NCBI GenBank assembly: GCA_041501225.1
Contig: JBGQNR010000005.1
Coordinates: 1 to 64,000, forward strand
DNA from: JAFNAG01 sp041501225
GTDB taxonomy: Bacteria > Acidobacteriota > UBA6911
Direction: 5' to 3'
DNA length: 64,000 nucleotides
Shown here: positions 51,147 to 60,095 of the stretch, piece after piece
How the letters are laid out: the number at the start of each line of letters is the position of its first letter
How positions within the stretch are numbered: the stretch's first letter is position 1
Program-made: the position numbers and the translations under genes
Notes under the pieces: generated by a model
The model's database searches: none
Told to the model about the DNA's origin: nothing
The model's input: only the letters and a program-made list of their open reading frames with translations

Positions 51147-52112
51147 TCATCCCTTTGGAGAGACCGCCGGAAAGATGAATTTCGGTTTGTCTTTGATTTC
51201 GTCATAATGTGCCGAATACCAGTTCACGGTCCGCTGGATTCCTTCCGCCAGATCCTGGTTCAGACACATTTTATATTTCTCCGCGAGCCTGGTCGTGTTC
51301 AGGAATTTTGACTGCACGCCGACATAACGCTGGGTATTGAAGAAAAGTTGGCTTTGGAAATCGGCGGCTTTCCCGATCGCGAGCGCCAAGTCCCGGATCG
51401 ATGTGCCTTTCCCGGGAGCCAGATTGAGGATCTCACGATCCAGGCGCGGAATCAGGTCGAGCAAGGCACGGACAAAATCCTTCACGTATAGGAATTCGCG
51501 TATTTGCGATCCATCCCCCCAGATTTCCACCATCGGCAGATGCTCCCGCGTGGCGCGAACGAATTTGGCGACGAGGGCGCCACACACATGGGCGGTATCC
51601 GCGTGAAAATCGTCGTGTTCGCCAAAGAGAGTCGGCGGGATGATATAACTCCCGTTCATGCCGAACTGGTCATTGTAGGCCAGGATGCCGGTGTATAGGA
51701 GGCGCTTGGTGAATGCATAGGAATAGACGCTCCCGTGAATCTCTCCGTCCAGGAAGCTGGCTTCTCGCAAGTCGTCCAGTCGGCTGGGGTAGGCGCAGGA
51801 GGATCCCATGGCAATTAATTTCGCCTGGGGAGAAAATCTCCTCCATGCCTCCAGCACATGGGTGTGAATCAAGCTGTTGATGCGGAACTGCTCTGCCGTA
51901 TGTTTCGCCGGGAAATCTCCGGCAGCCTGAAAACAGGCGAGGTGGAGTATGACTTCCGCACCGTCATTCTGCGCAAACACAGCGTCGGCCTGCTCTCGGA
52001 TCGTCAAGTCGAATTGACTTTTTGAGAATACAACAAAGTCGGCCTTTCGACTCTCCAGCTCTTCCTGGAGGTGCCTGCCGATGAAACCAGTTCCGCCTGT
52101 CACAAGGATCAT
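51147..52112 (-). CDS. NAD-dependent nucleotide-sugar epimerase/dehydratase
   Basis: The 321-residue extended SDR starts MILVTGGTGFIGRHLQEEL and has AMGSSCAYPSRLDDL and YSYAFTKRLLY with the catalytic Tyr and Lys. It resembles the adjacent 50193 protein in layout, but the two are diverged. The start at 52112 overlaps the E1 beta stop codon by four bases (ATGA), so translation is probably coupled. The longer frame to 52169 lies inside that gene. The reaction is not defined by sequence alone. Confidence 0.88.
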   Translation of the reverse strand: MILVTGGTGFIGRHLQEELESRKADFVVFSKSQFDLTIREQADAVFAQNDGAEVILHLACFQAAGDFPAKHTAEQFRINSLIHTHVLEAWRRFSPQAKLIAMGSSCAYPSRLDDLREASFLDGEIHGSVYSYAFTKRLLYTGILAYNDQFGMNGSYIIPPTLFGEHDDFHADTAHVCGALVAKFVRATREHLPMVEIWGDGSQIREFLYVKDFVRALLDLIPRLDREILNLAPGKGTSIRDLALAIGKAADFQSQLFFNTQRYVGVQSKFLNTTRLAEKYKMCLNQDLAEGIQRTVNWYSAHYDEIKDKPKFIFPAVSPKG

Positions 52113-53113
52113 GGTGCCAGCATCTCTTTGATTTTTGCCGCGATTTTTGCAGTGGATGGATAGAAACACTTTTCTAAAACACCGCTAGCCGGCATCGAAC
52201 ATTCGGGAAAGGTGAAGCGCCGGACGGGTGCCTTCAGGTATGGGAAGGCCTTTTCGGCGGCCAACGCACAAACTTCCGCGGCAAAGCCGCACATCGGGAA
52301 ATCATAGTCCACGACCAAGAGACGCCCGGTCTTTTTTATCGAGTCGATGATCAATCCGTCGTCGAGAGGTTTCAGCGTTTGCGGATCGATCACCTCCACA
52401 TCCAGTCCATGCTCTTCGCAGGCATTGAAGGCGTCGATGGCGGCGATGGAGGTAGCCACCACCGTCAACCGCTTCCCCTGTCGCATCACAAGCCCCTTCC
52501 CTAGAGGCAGCGTGTACATTTCCGGGGGCACATGGCCGGTGTTTTTGTACAGCCATCGGTGTTCGATGAAAATTACCGGGTAATCATCCTGGATCGAGGC
52601 GAGAAACAATCCTTTCACATTGTAGGGAGTGGAAGGCATCACGACTTTGAGACCCGGAATGTGGGCGAACAGAGATTGCATGGAGCCGGAATGCTGAGCG
52701 CCTGATCCCCATCCCCGGCCGATAACGGCCCGAATCACAAGCGGTACCTTGACTTGACCCTGGGTCATGTAGCGCCATTTCGCGATGTAGTTCACGATCT
52801 GGTCCATGGTGAGCATCATGAAGTCGACGCGCAATTGAATAAAGATCGGGCGCATGCCCGACAGTGCAGCGCCGAGCGCGACGCCGGTCATCGCGTTTTC
52901 CGATATCGGCGTGCCGATGATTCTGTCCGGATAGGACATGTTGTGCATGCTGCCGAAAACGCCAAATTTATCGTTGGCGTCCAGGCCGATGGCGAACACG
53001 GATGGATCGAGAACCATCGCCTGGTCGATCGCTTCTCGGATGGAATCCTTGAAGCTGAGGATCCGGTCGCCGTCGACTAGGTTCTGGCATTGAGGAATTC
53101 TGCTCCAGGGCAT
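52109..53113 (-). CDS. TPP-dependent dehydrogenase E1 beta-like subunit
   Basis: The 334-residue protein matches the beta subunit of 2-oxo acid dehydrogenase/transketolase-like E1: SFKDSIREAIDQAM, PISENAMTGVALGAALSG with the TPP-activating Glu, the GWGSGAQHSGSMQSLF block, EHRWLYKNTGHVP and a C-terminal RRFTFPECSMPAS. It forms the active TPP site together with the alpha subunit encoded one base upstream. No E2 or E3 genes are nearby, so the pair probably makes or transfers a small aldehyde unit on its own. GGAGGTG precedes the ATG. Confidence 0.92.
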   Translation of the reverse strand: MPWSRIPQCQNLVDGDRILSFKDSIREAIDQAMVLDPSVFAIGLDANDKFGVFGSMHNMSYPDRIIGTPISENAMTGVALGAALSGMRPIFIQLRVDFMMLTMDQIVNYIAKWRYMTQGQVKVPLVIRAVIGRGWGSGAQHSGSMQSLFAHIPGLKVVMPSTPYNVKGLFLASIQDDYPVIFIEHRWLYKNTGHVPPEMYTLPLGKGLVMRQGKRLTVVATSIAAIDAFNACEEHGLDVEVIDPQTLKPLDDGLIIDSIKKTGRLLVVDYDFPMCGFAAEVCALAAEKAFPYLKAPVRRFTFPECSMPASGVLEKCFYPSTAKIAAKIKEMLAP

Positions 53114-53114
53114 C

Positions 53115-54068
53115 TTACACCTCCCTCACGAGATCGGATTCGTTCGGGAAAGGGCTGTTCAGTGAAAACTCGATGGCCTCATCAATCTCCGCCTCCACCG
53201 CAGCGATCATTTCCTGAATCTCGTCGGAAGAGACGATTTGATTCTCCCGCAGCGTGTCTTCGAGCTTTTTGATAGGGCAATCACGTGCCCGATCGACGGG
53301 ATTATATGCTAAGTCATCCACTTCCACCCCTTGGTGCTTCATCCAACGTTTGGTCGTACATCGCAAAAACATCGGGGCCCGGTTTGATCGGACGTAATCC
53401 GTCGCCTGCGCGGCGGCATGGTAGACCGATAGAACGTCCGTGCCGTCAGCGCACGCGACGGGCATGAATTGGCGGGCGACGTTTTCGATTTCCACGAAAA
53501 GGTGTTCCGACTTGGGCATGACATTCGAGAGGGCATTGTCTTCGCACACCAGGAGAACGGGGACCCGTTTGAGTGCCGCGAAATTGATGCTCTCCCAGAA
53601 TACGCCGGCATCCATAGCCCCATCGCCGAAGCAGGAGACCGAAATCCAGTCGGATCCTGTGAGCTTAGCGGCCAGAGCCGATCCAACCCCCAGGGCAATG
53701 CTACCACCAACGATCGAAGAGCTGCCCAGCATGCCGTTCGGCACGTCCACGAGGTGCATGGACCCCCCATACCCGCGCGCGCACCCTGTGGTTCTGCCGT
53801 ATAGTTCCGCCACCAGCTTCTTCATATCCATCCCTTTTGCCAGGGCGGGGCCGTGGGAGCGGTGCCCGAAGAAGATTTTGTCGGCCGTAGCCAAGTGGGC
53901 ACAAACGCCAACGGGAACCGCTTCCTGCCCAATGTGCAGATGGACCGGAGTCACCATCACGTCCGTCGGGTAGATCGTTATGATTCTCTCTTGGAGCTGG
54001 CGGATCTCCCGCATTTTCCGCAGCAACCGGAGGGAGATGTCACGCGGAGGGATCGTGGGATGTTGCAT
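53115..54068 (-). CDS. TPP-dependent dehydrogenase E1 alpha-like subunit
   Basis: The 317-residue protein has the E1 alpha blocks HLHIGQEAVPVGV, KIFFGHRSHGPALAKGMD, GGSMHLVD, the TPP/Mg motif GDGAMDAGVFWESINFAAL and CEDNALSN. It is the alpha partner of the beta subunit, together one TPP-dependent enzyme. It is placed between the HddA-like kinase and the epimerases, a context of sugar-nucleotide synthesis rather than central metabolism. Related E1 pairs in polysaccharide or antibiotic loci are proposed to build branched sugars or 2-carbon units; here this is inference. Confidence 0.92.
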   Translation of the reverse strand: MQHPTIPPRDISLRLLRKMREIRQLQERIITIYPTDVMVTPVHLHIGQEAVPVGVCAHLATADKIFFGHRSHGPALAKGMDMKKLVAELYGRTTGCARGYGGSMHLVDVPNGMLGSSSIVGGSIALGVGSALAAKLTGSDWISVSCFGDGAMDAGVFWESINFAALKRVPVLLVCEDNALSNVMPKSEHLFVEIENVARQFMPVACADGTDVLSVYHAAAQATDYVRSNRAPMFLRCTTKRWMKHQGVEVDDLAYNPVDRARDCPIKKLEDTLRENQIVSSDEIQEMIAAVEAEIDEAIEFSLNSPFPNESDLVREV

Positions 54069-54087
54069 ATTGCATTCGCCTTATTCA

Positions 54088-55179
54088 CTAGGTTGTGCCG
54101 CATTCTTTCGTTTGCAGCCGGATAGCGAGATCGGACTCACGGAACGCTTCAATCGGACGGTTTTCCCTGTCCTTTTCCTCGACGGAATAGTCCTGTTCCG
54201 GGTCGAAGAAAATGATCTGGCTGCCGGAGAACGAGATGCAGAAGGGTACATATAGCAGTTTAGACAAACGTTCCCGCACCGCAACCTGGCAGGAAGGAGG
54301 CACGAAAAGAAGCATGAATCCGCCACCTCCGGCTCCGGTCAATTTCCCGCCGATCGCTCCGGCGGAACGGGCTTGCTGATACAGCGTATCCACGTCACCA
54401 TTGGAAACCTGATCGCTGAGGCTTCGTTTCGTCTCCCAGCTTTCATGGAGGAGTTTACCAAACAAGGAAATATCCTGCCCGCTGCTGATGACGGAAAGTC
54501 CTTCATCCACCATATCCCGCAGGATGCGCAGTTGGCGCTTCCGTTTCTCGATTTCCCGTGTGTACGTGTGTGCGACTTCTGCGGCGGTGCGTGTAATACC
54601 CGTATAAAACAACATCAGGTAAGATTCCAGTTCCCGGAGGCGCTCCTTGGTGATGGTGACCGGTTTGATGGAGATTTCTCCATTCTGCAGAAATTCGATA
54701 TGGTTGAGCCCGCCGTAGGCAGCAATGACCTGATCCTGGGATCCTACGTTTTCCCTCATGACTTCCTGTTCGATATAGATGCTCTCCAGCGCAAGCTTCC
54801 GCTTGCCCGGCATCTGCCCCTGGAGCGCATAAAGAGCGTGCAATAGCCCTACGGTGAACGAGGAACTCGATCCCATGCCGCTGCGCGCGGGCAGATCGCC
54901 CTGGTGATGGATTTCGATTCCGCGCTCAATCTTTAGATACTTCAATATGCCCCGCACGGCCGGGTGAAGAATCTCTTCCAGAGACATGCAGTTCTCAATT
55001 TTCGACCAGACCACACGATACCTGTATTCGAAAAACGGCGGCAAATGTCGACAGGTCAGGTAAGCGTATTTGTCGATGGAACAAGCCAGAACGGCACCGC
55101 CGTGATCACGATACCAGACCGGGTAATCCGTTCCGCCACCGAAGAATGAAATACGATAGGGTGTTCTACTGATGATCAT
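54088..55179 (-). CDS. GHMP kinase, HddA-like (sugar-7-phosphate kinase)
   Basis: The 363-residue protein starts MIISRTPYRISFFGGGTDYP, the GHMP signature of D-glycero-D-manno-heptose 7-phosphate kinases and related fucokinase-like enzymes. It has the phosphate-binding motif ARSGMGSSSSFTVGLLHAL and the C-terminal KLTGAGGGGFMLL. It would phosphorylate the anomeric position of a sugar phosphate, before nucleotidyl transfer by the HddC-like enzyme encoded just upstream (right). GGAAAGGAATT precedes the ATG at 55179; the longer frame to 55218 is not used. Confidence 0.9.
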   Translation of the reverse strand: MIISRTPYRISFFGGGTDYPVWYRDHGGAVLACSIDKYAYLTCRHLPPFFEYRYRVVWSKIENCMSLEEILHPAVRGILKYLKIERGIEIHHQGDLPARSGMGSSSSFTVGLLHALYALQGQMPGKRKLALESIYIEQEVMRENVGSQDQVIAAYGGLNHIEFLQNGEISIKPVTITKERLRELESYLMLFYTGITRTAAEVAHTYTREIEKRKRQLRILRDMVDEGLSVISSGQDISLFGKLLHESWETKRSLSDQVSNGDVDTLYQQARSAGAIGGKLTGAGGGGFMLLFVPPSCQVAVRERLSKLLYVPFCISFSGSQIIFFDPEQDYSVEEKDRENRPIEAFRESDLAIRLQTKECGTT

Positions 55180-55303
55180 AATTCCTTTCCTTTGCACGCG
55201 GTACTCGTGATGGTACATGTGCGTTTGATACCTGACACTGCTGTCCGGGGTATGAGCGATCTACGGGATCCCACCGGCGACCAAAGACTCCCTGATACGG
55301 AAC

Positions 55304-56023
55304 TCAATCGCAAGCCAAAAACCCGGGAGCCATGCCATAGGTATCCGGCGTGCCGATATCAAGAAACCGGACGAAACTCCGATATCCATAAAATGCCCGT
55401 CCGATCCACGAGGGAAATATGTCGCGTTCGATCGACAGGGGAACATGAGCCGGCATGGCTTCGATCCAGGATCTTGCAATCAAGTACACGCCGGCATTAA
55501 TCCATCCCGGTCCGCCCTCGTTCTTTTCGCGGAATGACTGGATCGCTCCCACAGCATCCACTAGGACTTGCCCGTAGCGGCTCACATCGTCAACCTCCGC
55601 CAGGAGCAAGGAAGCGCCCGCGTTCCGCTCGAGATGCCATGCCCAGAAGGCGACGAAATCCGCTTTGGCGATCGAATCGCCGTTCATGACCAGAACGTAT
55701 CGGGATTGGATCCTCGCCAGTGCATGACGCAGAGCTCCTGCGGTTCCCAATGGGGTAGGCTCTTGGGAATACAACAACTGCCGGCCAGCATATGTGTCCC
55801 CCAGCACGGCGCGCACCTGATCTCCGCGATACCCGGTACAGAGTACAATGCGGGTAATCCCGGCTGTGGCTACCTGGTCCAGAAGATAAGTCAGAAACGG
55901 CTTTTGATTTACCTCTGCGAGCACCTTGGGGCGGTCCGCGACCGCCGAGCGCAAACGAGTTCCCAATCCGCCCACCAGAATTACCGCCGTCGCGTCCGAC
56001 AAATTTTCCGCAGTTTTACACAT
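55304..56023 (-). CDS. Nucleotidyltransferase, HddC-like
   Basis: The 239-residue protein has the nucleotidyltransferase fold: VILVGGLGTRLRSAVADRPK signature loop, LVMNGDSIA with the metal-binding Asp, and a INAGVYLI block. It is similar in type to D-glycero-alpha-D-manno-heptose 1-phosphate guanylyltransferase and other NTP_transferase proteins. It would activate the sugar-1-phosphate made by the HddA-like kinase. Its ATG at 56023 overlaps the stop of the upstream epimerase gene by eight bases. GmhA and GmhB-type genes needed for a complete heptose pathway are not in the window. Confidence 0.88.
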   Translation of the reverse strand: MCKTAENLSDATAVILVGGLGTRLRSAVADRPKVLAEVNQKPFLTYLLDQVATAGITRIVLCTGYRGDQVRAVLGDTYAGRQLLYSQEPTPLGTAGALRHALARIQSRYVLVMNGDSIAKADFVAFWAWHLERNAGASLLLAEVDDVSRYGQVLVDAVGAIQSFREKNEGGPGWINAGVYLIARSWIEAMPAHVPLSIERDIFPSWIGRAFYGYRSFVRFLDIGTPDTYGMAPGFLACD

Positions 56024-56957
56024 TTTTGAACGGCGCCCGCCCCAGCATCCGGTACCCCTTGAGGAGTTCTTGAATCCCGACATCCAACGAACGGCGCGCC
56101 TGGAAGCCAGCTTCCTTCAATCGCCGATTGGACACGATGTAATCGCGTTTGTCGGGATCACTTCCCACGGGAGCGAAGTGTATATAAAATCGGGGCACGT
56201 ATTCCTTGACTTTCAAAGCGAGCTCTTCTTTCGAGAGATTGGCCTCGTCGAGCCCCAGATTGTAAGGGCGACCGACCATTTCTGAAGAATGCGCAATGCA
56301 ATGGAGGAAGCAGTCTGCCACGTCACGAATGTGGATGTAGTTGCGTTTGGCGTCTTTTTCGAAAATGACGATGTATCCATCGGTCACGGATGCGTAGACA
56401 AAATGATTTACCAACAGGTCGAGCCTCATCCGGGGAGACATTCCGAAAACCGTGGCCAGTCGCAGCGTCACGGTGTTCGGACTGTCCAATAGTTCTTTTT
56501 CTGCCTGGACTTTGGTTTGGCCGTAAAGCGAGATGGGCTCGAGCGAGGTATCCTCCGTGCAAAACCTGTCACCCGATTGGGTGCCGTAGCCGCTATTGGT
56601 GTTCGGGTATATGACCAGCTGTTGCGGGCTACGCAATCGATTGACGAGCCGAACCGCTTCGAGGTTGATCGATCGCGCCATCCAGGGATCTCGATCGCAG
56701 GCCGGTGCGCCGACGAGGGCCGCCAAGGGGATGATGACATCGGCATTCTTGATGCACCGGCTCATCAAAGATTCGTCGCGGGCATCTCCGAATACAAAAT
56801 CAAAACCCGGCTGCGCACAATGTTGGAAAAGCGTATGCTGCGAGTAGTAGAGGTTGTCGACCACCGTGACCTGATGGCCTGCCTGGAGCAGGTGTTCGCA
56901 TAAAATGGAACCCAGGTATCCTGCGCCGCCTGTGATCAAAACTCGCAAATCCATCAT
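56016..56957 (-). CDS. NAD-dependent epimerase/dehydratase of the heptose-type cluster
   Basis: The 313-residue extended SDR has ITGGAGYLGSILCEHLL, the VFGDARDESLM block, IIPLAALVGAPACDRDPW (typical of SDRs beside HddA-type kinases), NTNSGYGTQSGDRF and SLYGQTKVQAE with the catalytic Tyr and Lys. It likely epimerises or dehydrates an NDP-sugar. The gene overlaps the HddC-like gene by eight bases, so they are co-translated. A second ATG at 56954 is equivalent. Confidence 0.9.
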   Translation of the reverse strand: MMDLRVLITGGAGYLGSILCEHLLQAGHQVTVVDNLYYSQHTLFQHCAQPGFDFVFGDARDESLMSRCIKNADVIIPLAALVGAPACDRDPWMARSINLEAVRLVNRLRSPQQLVIYPNTNSGYGTQSGDRFCTEDTSLEPISLYGQTKVQAEKELLDSPNTVTLRLATVFGMSPRMRLDLLVNHFVYASVTDGYIVIFEKDAKRNYIHIRDVADCFLHCIAHSSEMVGRPYNLGLDEANLSKEELALKVKEYVPRFYIHFAPVGSDPDKRDYIVSNRRLKEAGFQARRSLDVGIQELLKGYRMLGRAPFKNV

Positions 56958-57135
56958 TCACTCCATCGCGTCATTCGACTGCAATGACGCATGCCTCCAA
57001 AATGCGATAGTTTTCCGCAATATCTCACAGAAGAAGGCATATTGCAATCACCACAAGGAGCCCTTCGCCTGCGGGATCCCTATTGGGAAAGGTTGATTCG
57101 CACCTGCCGCGGTTCGCATCGCAAGTTGCTGTTCC

Positions 57136-59961
57136 TCAATGGCTTCCAGCCCCTCTTAGCCCGATCCCTGGGCGACAAGAGAGGCGGTGGTTGATTCGCA
57201 ATGCTATCTCCCAAAGCAGGAGAAACGCCGCGACGACGGCCAGAAACTCGGAGGCTTTGACCATCCTGGGGATCGGCGCGGCGAAAAGCGCCGTAAGTCC
57301 GACGTGGGCCAGATGAGCGAGGATCATGACCGCTGCGGCATAGCCGCACCGCCCACGCAGCCAAAGCGCAGCGAGGAAGCAAAGACCATAGAGAAAATAC
57401 GGATCGAGGAAACCACAACGGAACCTGGCTCCGCTAGGCTGGGTAAGCCCCAATACCCAGAACCTGATGCCAAAACTCAGATAATCCAGCCGCCGGGTGG
57501 CCAGGATTGGAGTGGCAATCTTCATCAAGAATTCGGCCGGCTTCGGGTGGCCGGCGATCATGGGCAGCGCCACCTTATATAGATTGTTGTTGATGTAGTA
57601 CACGTACCGGCAGTATTCATCCCCTTTACACATCTCATCTACGCTCCGGTGCTCCATCTCTCGGCGTGCGAGCGCAGACTGCAACCATTGACGCGACTCC
57701 TCATCCGGCATCAACCCGACATCCTGCGGCTGAGCGACCTGCAGGGCATAGGTGATACGGTACTGGTACTGAAGATTCTCCTGGGCCGCCCCTAATTGGC
57801 CGGTCTTGATCATGCCGTAAATATCCGGGATGGTTGCCAACGCGATCAGCGGCAGGATGGAGAGCAGGGCCCAGCGCCAGTAGGTTCTCCAATTGACAAA
57901 CAACGCCCAAAGAATCATGGCGACCAGAAACAGGAACGTATAACCGGCGGCCTGGCGAGTAAGATAAATGGCGCCGCACAGCAGACCGGCGAGGGGCAGC
58001 ATGCTCTTCCGTGCATTCCAAAGGAACAGGAGGAATACGGACATCAGAAGCAACACCAGGGTCTGCACCAGGTCTTCGGTCAGGATCAGATTCAATTCCT
58101 GTGCGGTAAAGAAAAGAAAGTCATATAAAAAAAGGAAGAGAATCGCGGGGAGAGGTGACCTCAGAAGGGTCATCAAGAACCAGCAGCTGACGAGGCCTGC
58201 CGCGAGCAACAAAAAAATCTGCACGCGTCCCACCCGAAGCAAGGGATCGCCAGGGTCGGTAATCGCGATATTCACCGGATGGACCTTGGCCCACGCCGCG
58301 GGATCAAAACCGCTCCCGAGCGTGACCAGCTTGATGAACCATGGGTACAAAGGCTGCCGTGGAGAACCCACATAATACCCGAAATAGTAACTTGCAGAAT
58401 CGGGTGCCGTGCAACAGGCGTCCCACGCGGAAAGGGGCGCCTCCGTGCGACACCACTGCGCTGGGTTCGGGGCGACGGCGGTCAGAAGATAGTAGGCGAC
58501 AACGAGCGCAGCAAAATGAGGTGCAAGGTACTTCTTCGGACAGAGTGCCCCGAATTTTTTTCGCAACAGCCATGCCAGCAGTACATTCAGCGGGACGATA
58601 ACCCGCCAAAGAGTTCCATGCAGCAAGGACAGGGAAGAGAAGGCACGGGATAAAGCGATGACGACTATCGGAAATGCTGCGCACAACACGACCGCCCATA
58701 CCACTTTGGGAGTCCATAGGGACTCTAGCGAAATCCGTCGCTTCCTCATCAGCAAAACTGTAGAGGAGGTCGCCAAACCACAAAACAAAACCGTCAGAGC
58801 GTACAGGACATAAGCGGGCAGCCTGCCTACCATGCGCGGGTAACGCATCTCATACCGACGACCGTTCATCCGAGGGTCGGCATTATCCGAGGCCGAAAAA
58901 TAAACACACTCGTGCCAGAACGAATAGCGCCCTTTTCCGAGGGTACGAATGTCGTCGTGCAAGGCATTGGCCGGGCCTGCCAGGGGTGTGCCGTCCTCCA
59001 ATAATTGTGCCGGGGAGGGGCCCTTGTGGGAACTCAACAGGGGATCATGGGTAGGAGCCATGTAGGCGAAGCCATGTTCCGCCTGGATGCCGGCGATGAC
59101 GCCCGAACCCCAATAGGGAGTCAATCTCCCCAAGCGATTCAGATAAATCAGGAGGGATAAACTCAACAGAAGCAAAGAAGCCGGCCAAAGTATCCGCGGA
59201 GAGATTGTTACTTGCTCTGCCAATTGCAGGAATGCCTTCGGCACGAACGCCAAAATGGCTGCCACTCGGGCACGCCGATTCGCAGGGGACGCAACACGTT
59301 CGGGCCAGAGGCGGCGCAAACCCTCCCTTTTCCTCCATGCGATGCGCAGGGCGAGGAGCGCGACCCCAAAGACGGCGATGAATGTGATGCCGTACAGTAT
59401 GCGAGCCGAACCATCATCCAGAGAGCGCGGGAAGGAGATTTCGTACTTTCTGCCATTGGTGCGGGGGTCCGTATTGTCGGAGGTGGCGAAATAGACGAAA
59501 TCGTGCCAAAAGGAGTAGCGGCCCCGGCCCGACCTCCGTATGTCGTCATGCAGAGAATTCCCGCCTCCCGGCAGAGGGGACCCGTTCTCGAGGATTCGGG
59601 CCGGGGAAGGTCTCTCATGCGAACTCAATTCCGGCAAATGCGTGGGCGCCACATAGGCGAAACCGCGCTCCGGCTGAAAGCTATCCAATGTGGTCTGTTT
59701 CCACAGAACGGTCAACTTTCCCACGTGGCTCTCATACACCACGTAGGATGTCGTGCTTAAGAGGGCCACCAACAATACGTAACCCACGAACAGTGCCGTC
59801 CGCCAACGCTTCCCAATTACCAATGCAACCTCATTCTTGATTCCGAATCGACGGCATGGCCTACTTCCATGCAGCACAGCTGCCAAATCCGTGCCGGGAA
59901 GTGCCTCAGGCAGGGCCTGCCCCTGAGACGCCGGTGCCAGGTATTTATGGAACAGAACCAA
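57136..59961 (-). CDS. Polytopic glycosyltransferase-like membrane protein with two SDN modules
   Basis: The protein of up to 941 residues has a transmembrane helix (55-75), a first module (96-180), another helix (187-208), a linker, a third helix (259-275), a second module (294-377) and then a multi-helix membrane domain of about 12 helices. The membrane domain has the look of GT39/PMT-like or ArnT-like lipid-linked-sugar transferases, but the catalytic DE pair is not certain. Both modules carry the FSFWH / FSASDN / DPRTNGR-type core and lie between helices. The frame starts with TTG at 59961; a later start is possible because no strong ribosome-binding site is seen. It is located between the epimerase gene and the module methyltransferase. 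Confidence 0.8.
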   Translation of the reverse strand: MVLFHKYLAPASQGQALPEALPGTDLAAVLHGSRPCRRFGIKNEVALVIGKRWRTALFVGYVLLVALLSTTSYVVYESHVGKLTVLWKQTTLDSFQPERGFAYVAPTHLPELSSHERPSPARILENGSPLPGGGNSLHDDIRRSGRGRYSFWHDFVYFATSDNTDPRTNGRKYEISFPRSLDDGSARILYGITFIAVFGVALLALRIAWRKREGLRRLWPERVASPANRRARVAAILAFVPKAFLQLAEQVTISPRILWPASLLLLSLSLLIYLNRLGRLTPYWGSGVIAGIQAEHGFAYMAPTHDPLLSSHKGPSPAQLLEDGTPLAGPANALHDDIRTLGKGRYSFWHECVYFSASDNADPRMNGRRYEMRYPRMVGRLPAYVLYALTVLFCGLATSSTVLLMRKRRISLESLWTPKVVWAVVLCAAFPIVVIALSRAFSSLSLLHGTLWRVIVPLNVLLAWLLRKKFGALCPKKYLAPHFAALVVAYYLLTAVAPNPAQWCRTEAPLSAWDACCTAPDSASYYFGYYVGSPRQPLYPWFIKLVTLGSGFDPAAWAKVHPVNIAITDPGDPLLRVGRVQIFLLLAAGLVSCWFLMTLLRSPLPAILFLFLYDFLFFTAQELNLILTEDLVQTLVLLLMSVFLLFLWNARKSMLPLAGLLCGAIYLTRQAAGYTFLFLVAMILWALFVNWRTYWRWALLSILPLIALATIPDIYGMIKTGQLGAAQENLQYQYRITYALQVAQPQDVGLMPDEESRQWLQSALARREMEHRSVDEMCKGDEYCRYVYYINNNLYKVALPMIAGHPKPAEFLMKIATPILATRRLDYLSFGIRFWVLGLTQPSGARFRCGFLDPYFLYGLCFLAALWLRGRCGYAAAVMILAHLAHVGLTALFAAPIPRMVKASEFLAVVAAFLLLWEIALRINHRLSCRPGIGLRGAGSH

Positions 59962-60095
59962 TTCTCAGAATGTTCTTTGAATGTTCAAGAAATAAACATC
60001 ACTCCGCCTGAAAGCCAGACTTATTTGTCCCCATATCTCCGGATTTGCCGTCGTGACAGAATGGAAATCCCAGTTAGAGGCATGTTTTCCATCGT

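Noticed and set aside
52109..54068. Ordinary pyruvate dehydrogenase operon
   Set aside because: No E2 or E3 gene is adjacent, and the genes are coupled to sugar-nucleotide genes, so a standard complex is less likely, though not excluded.
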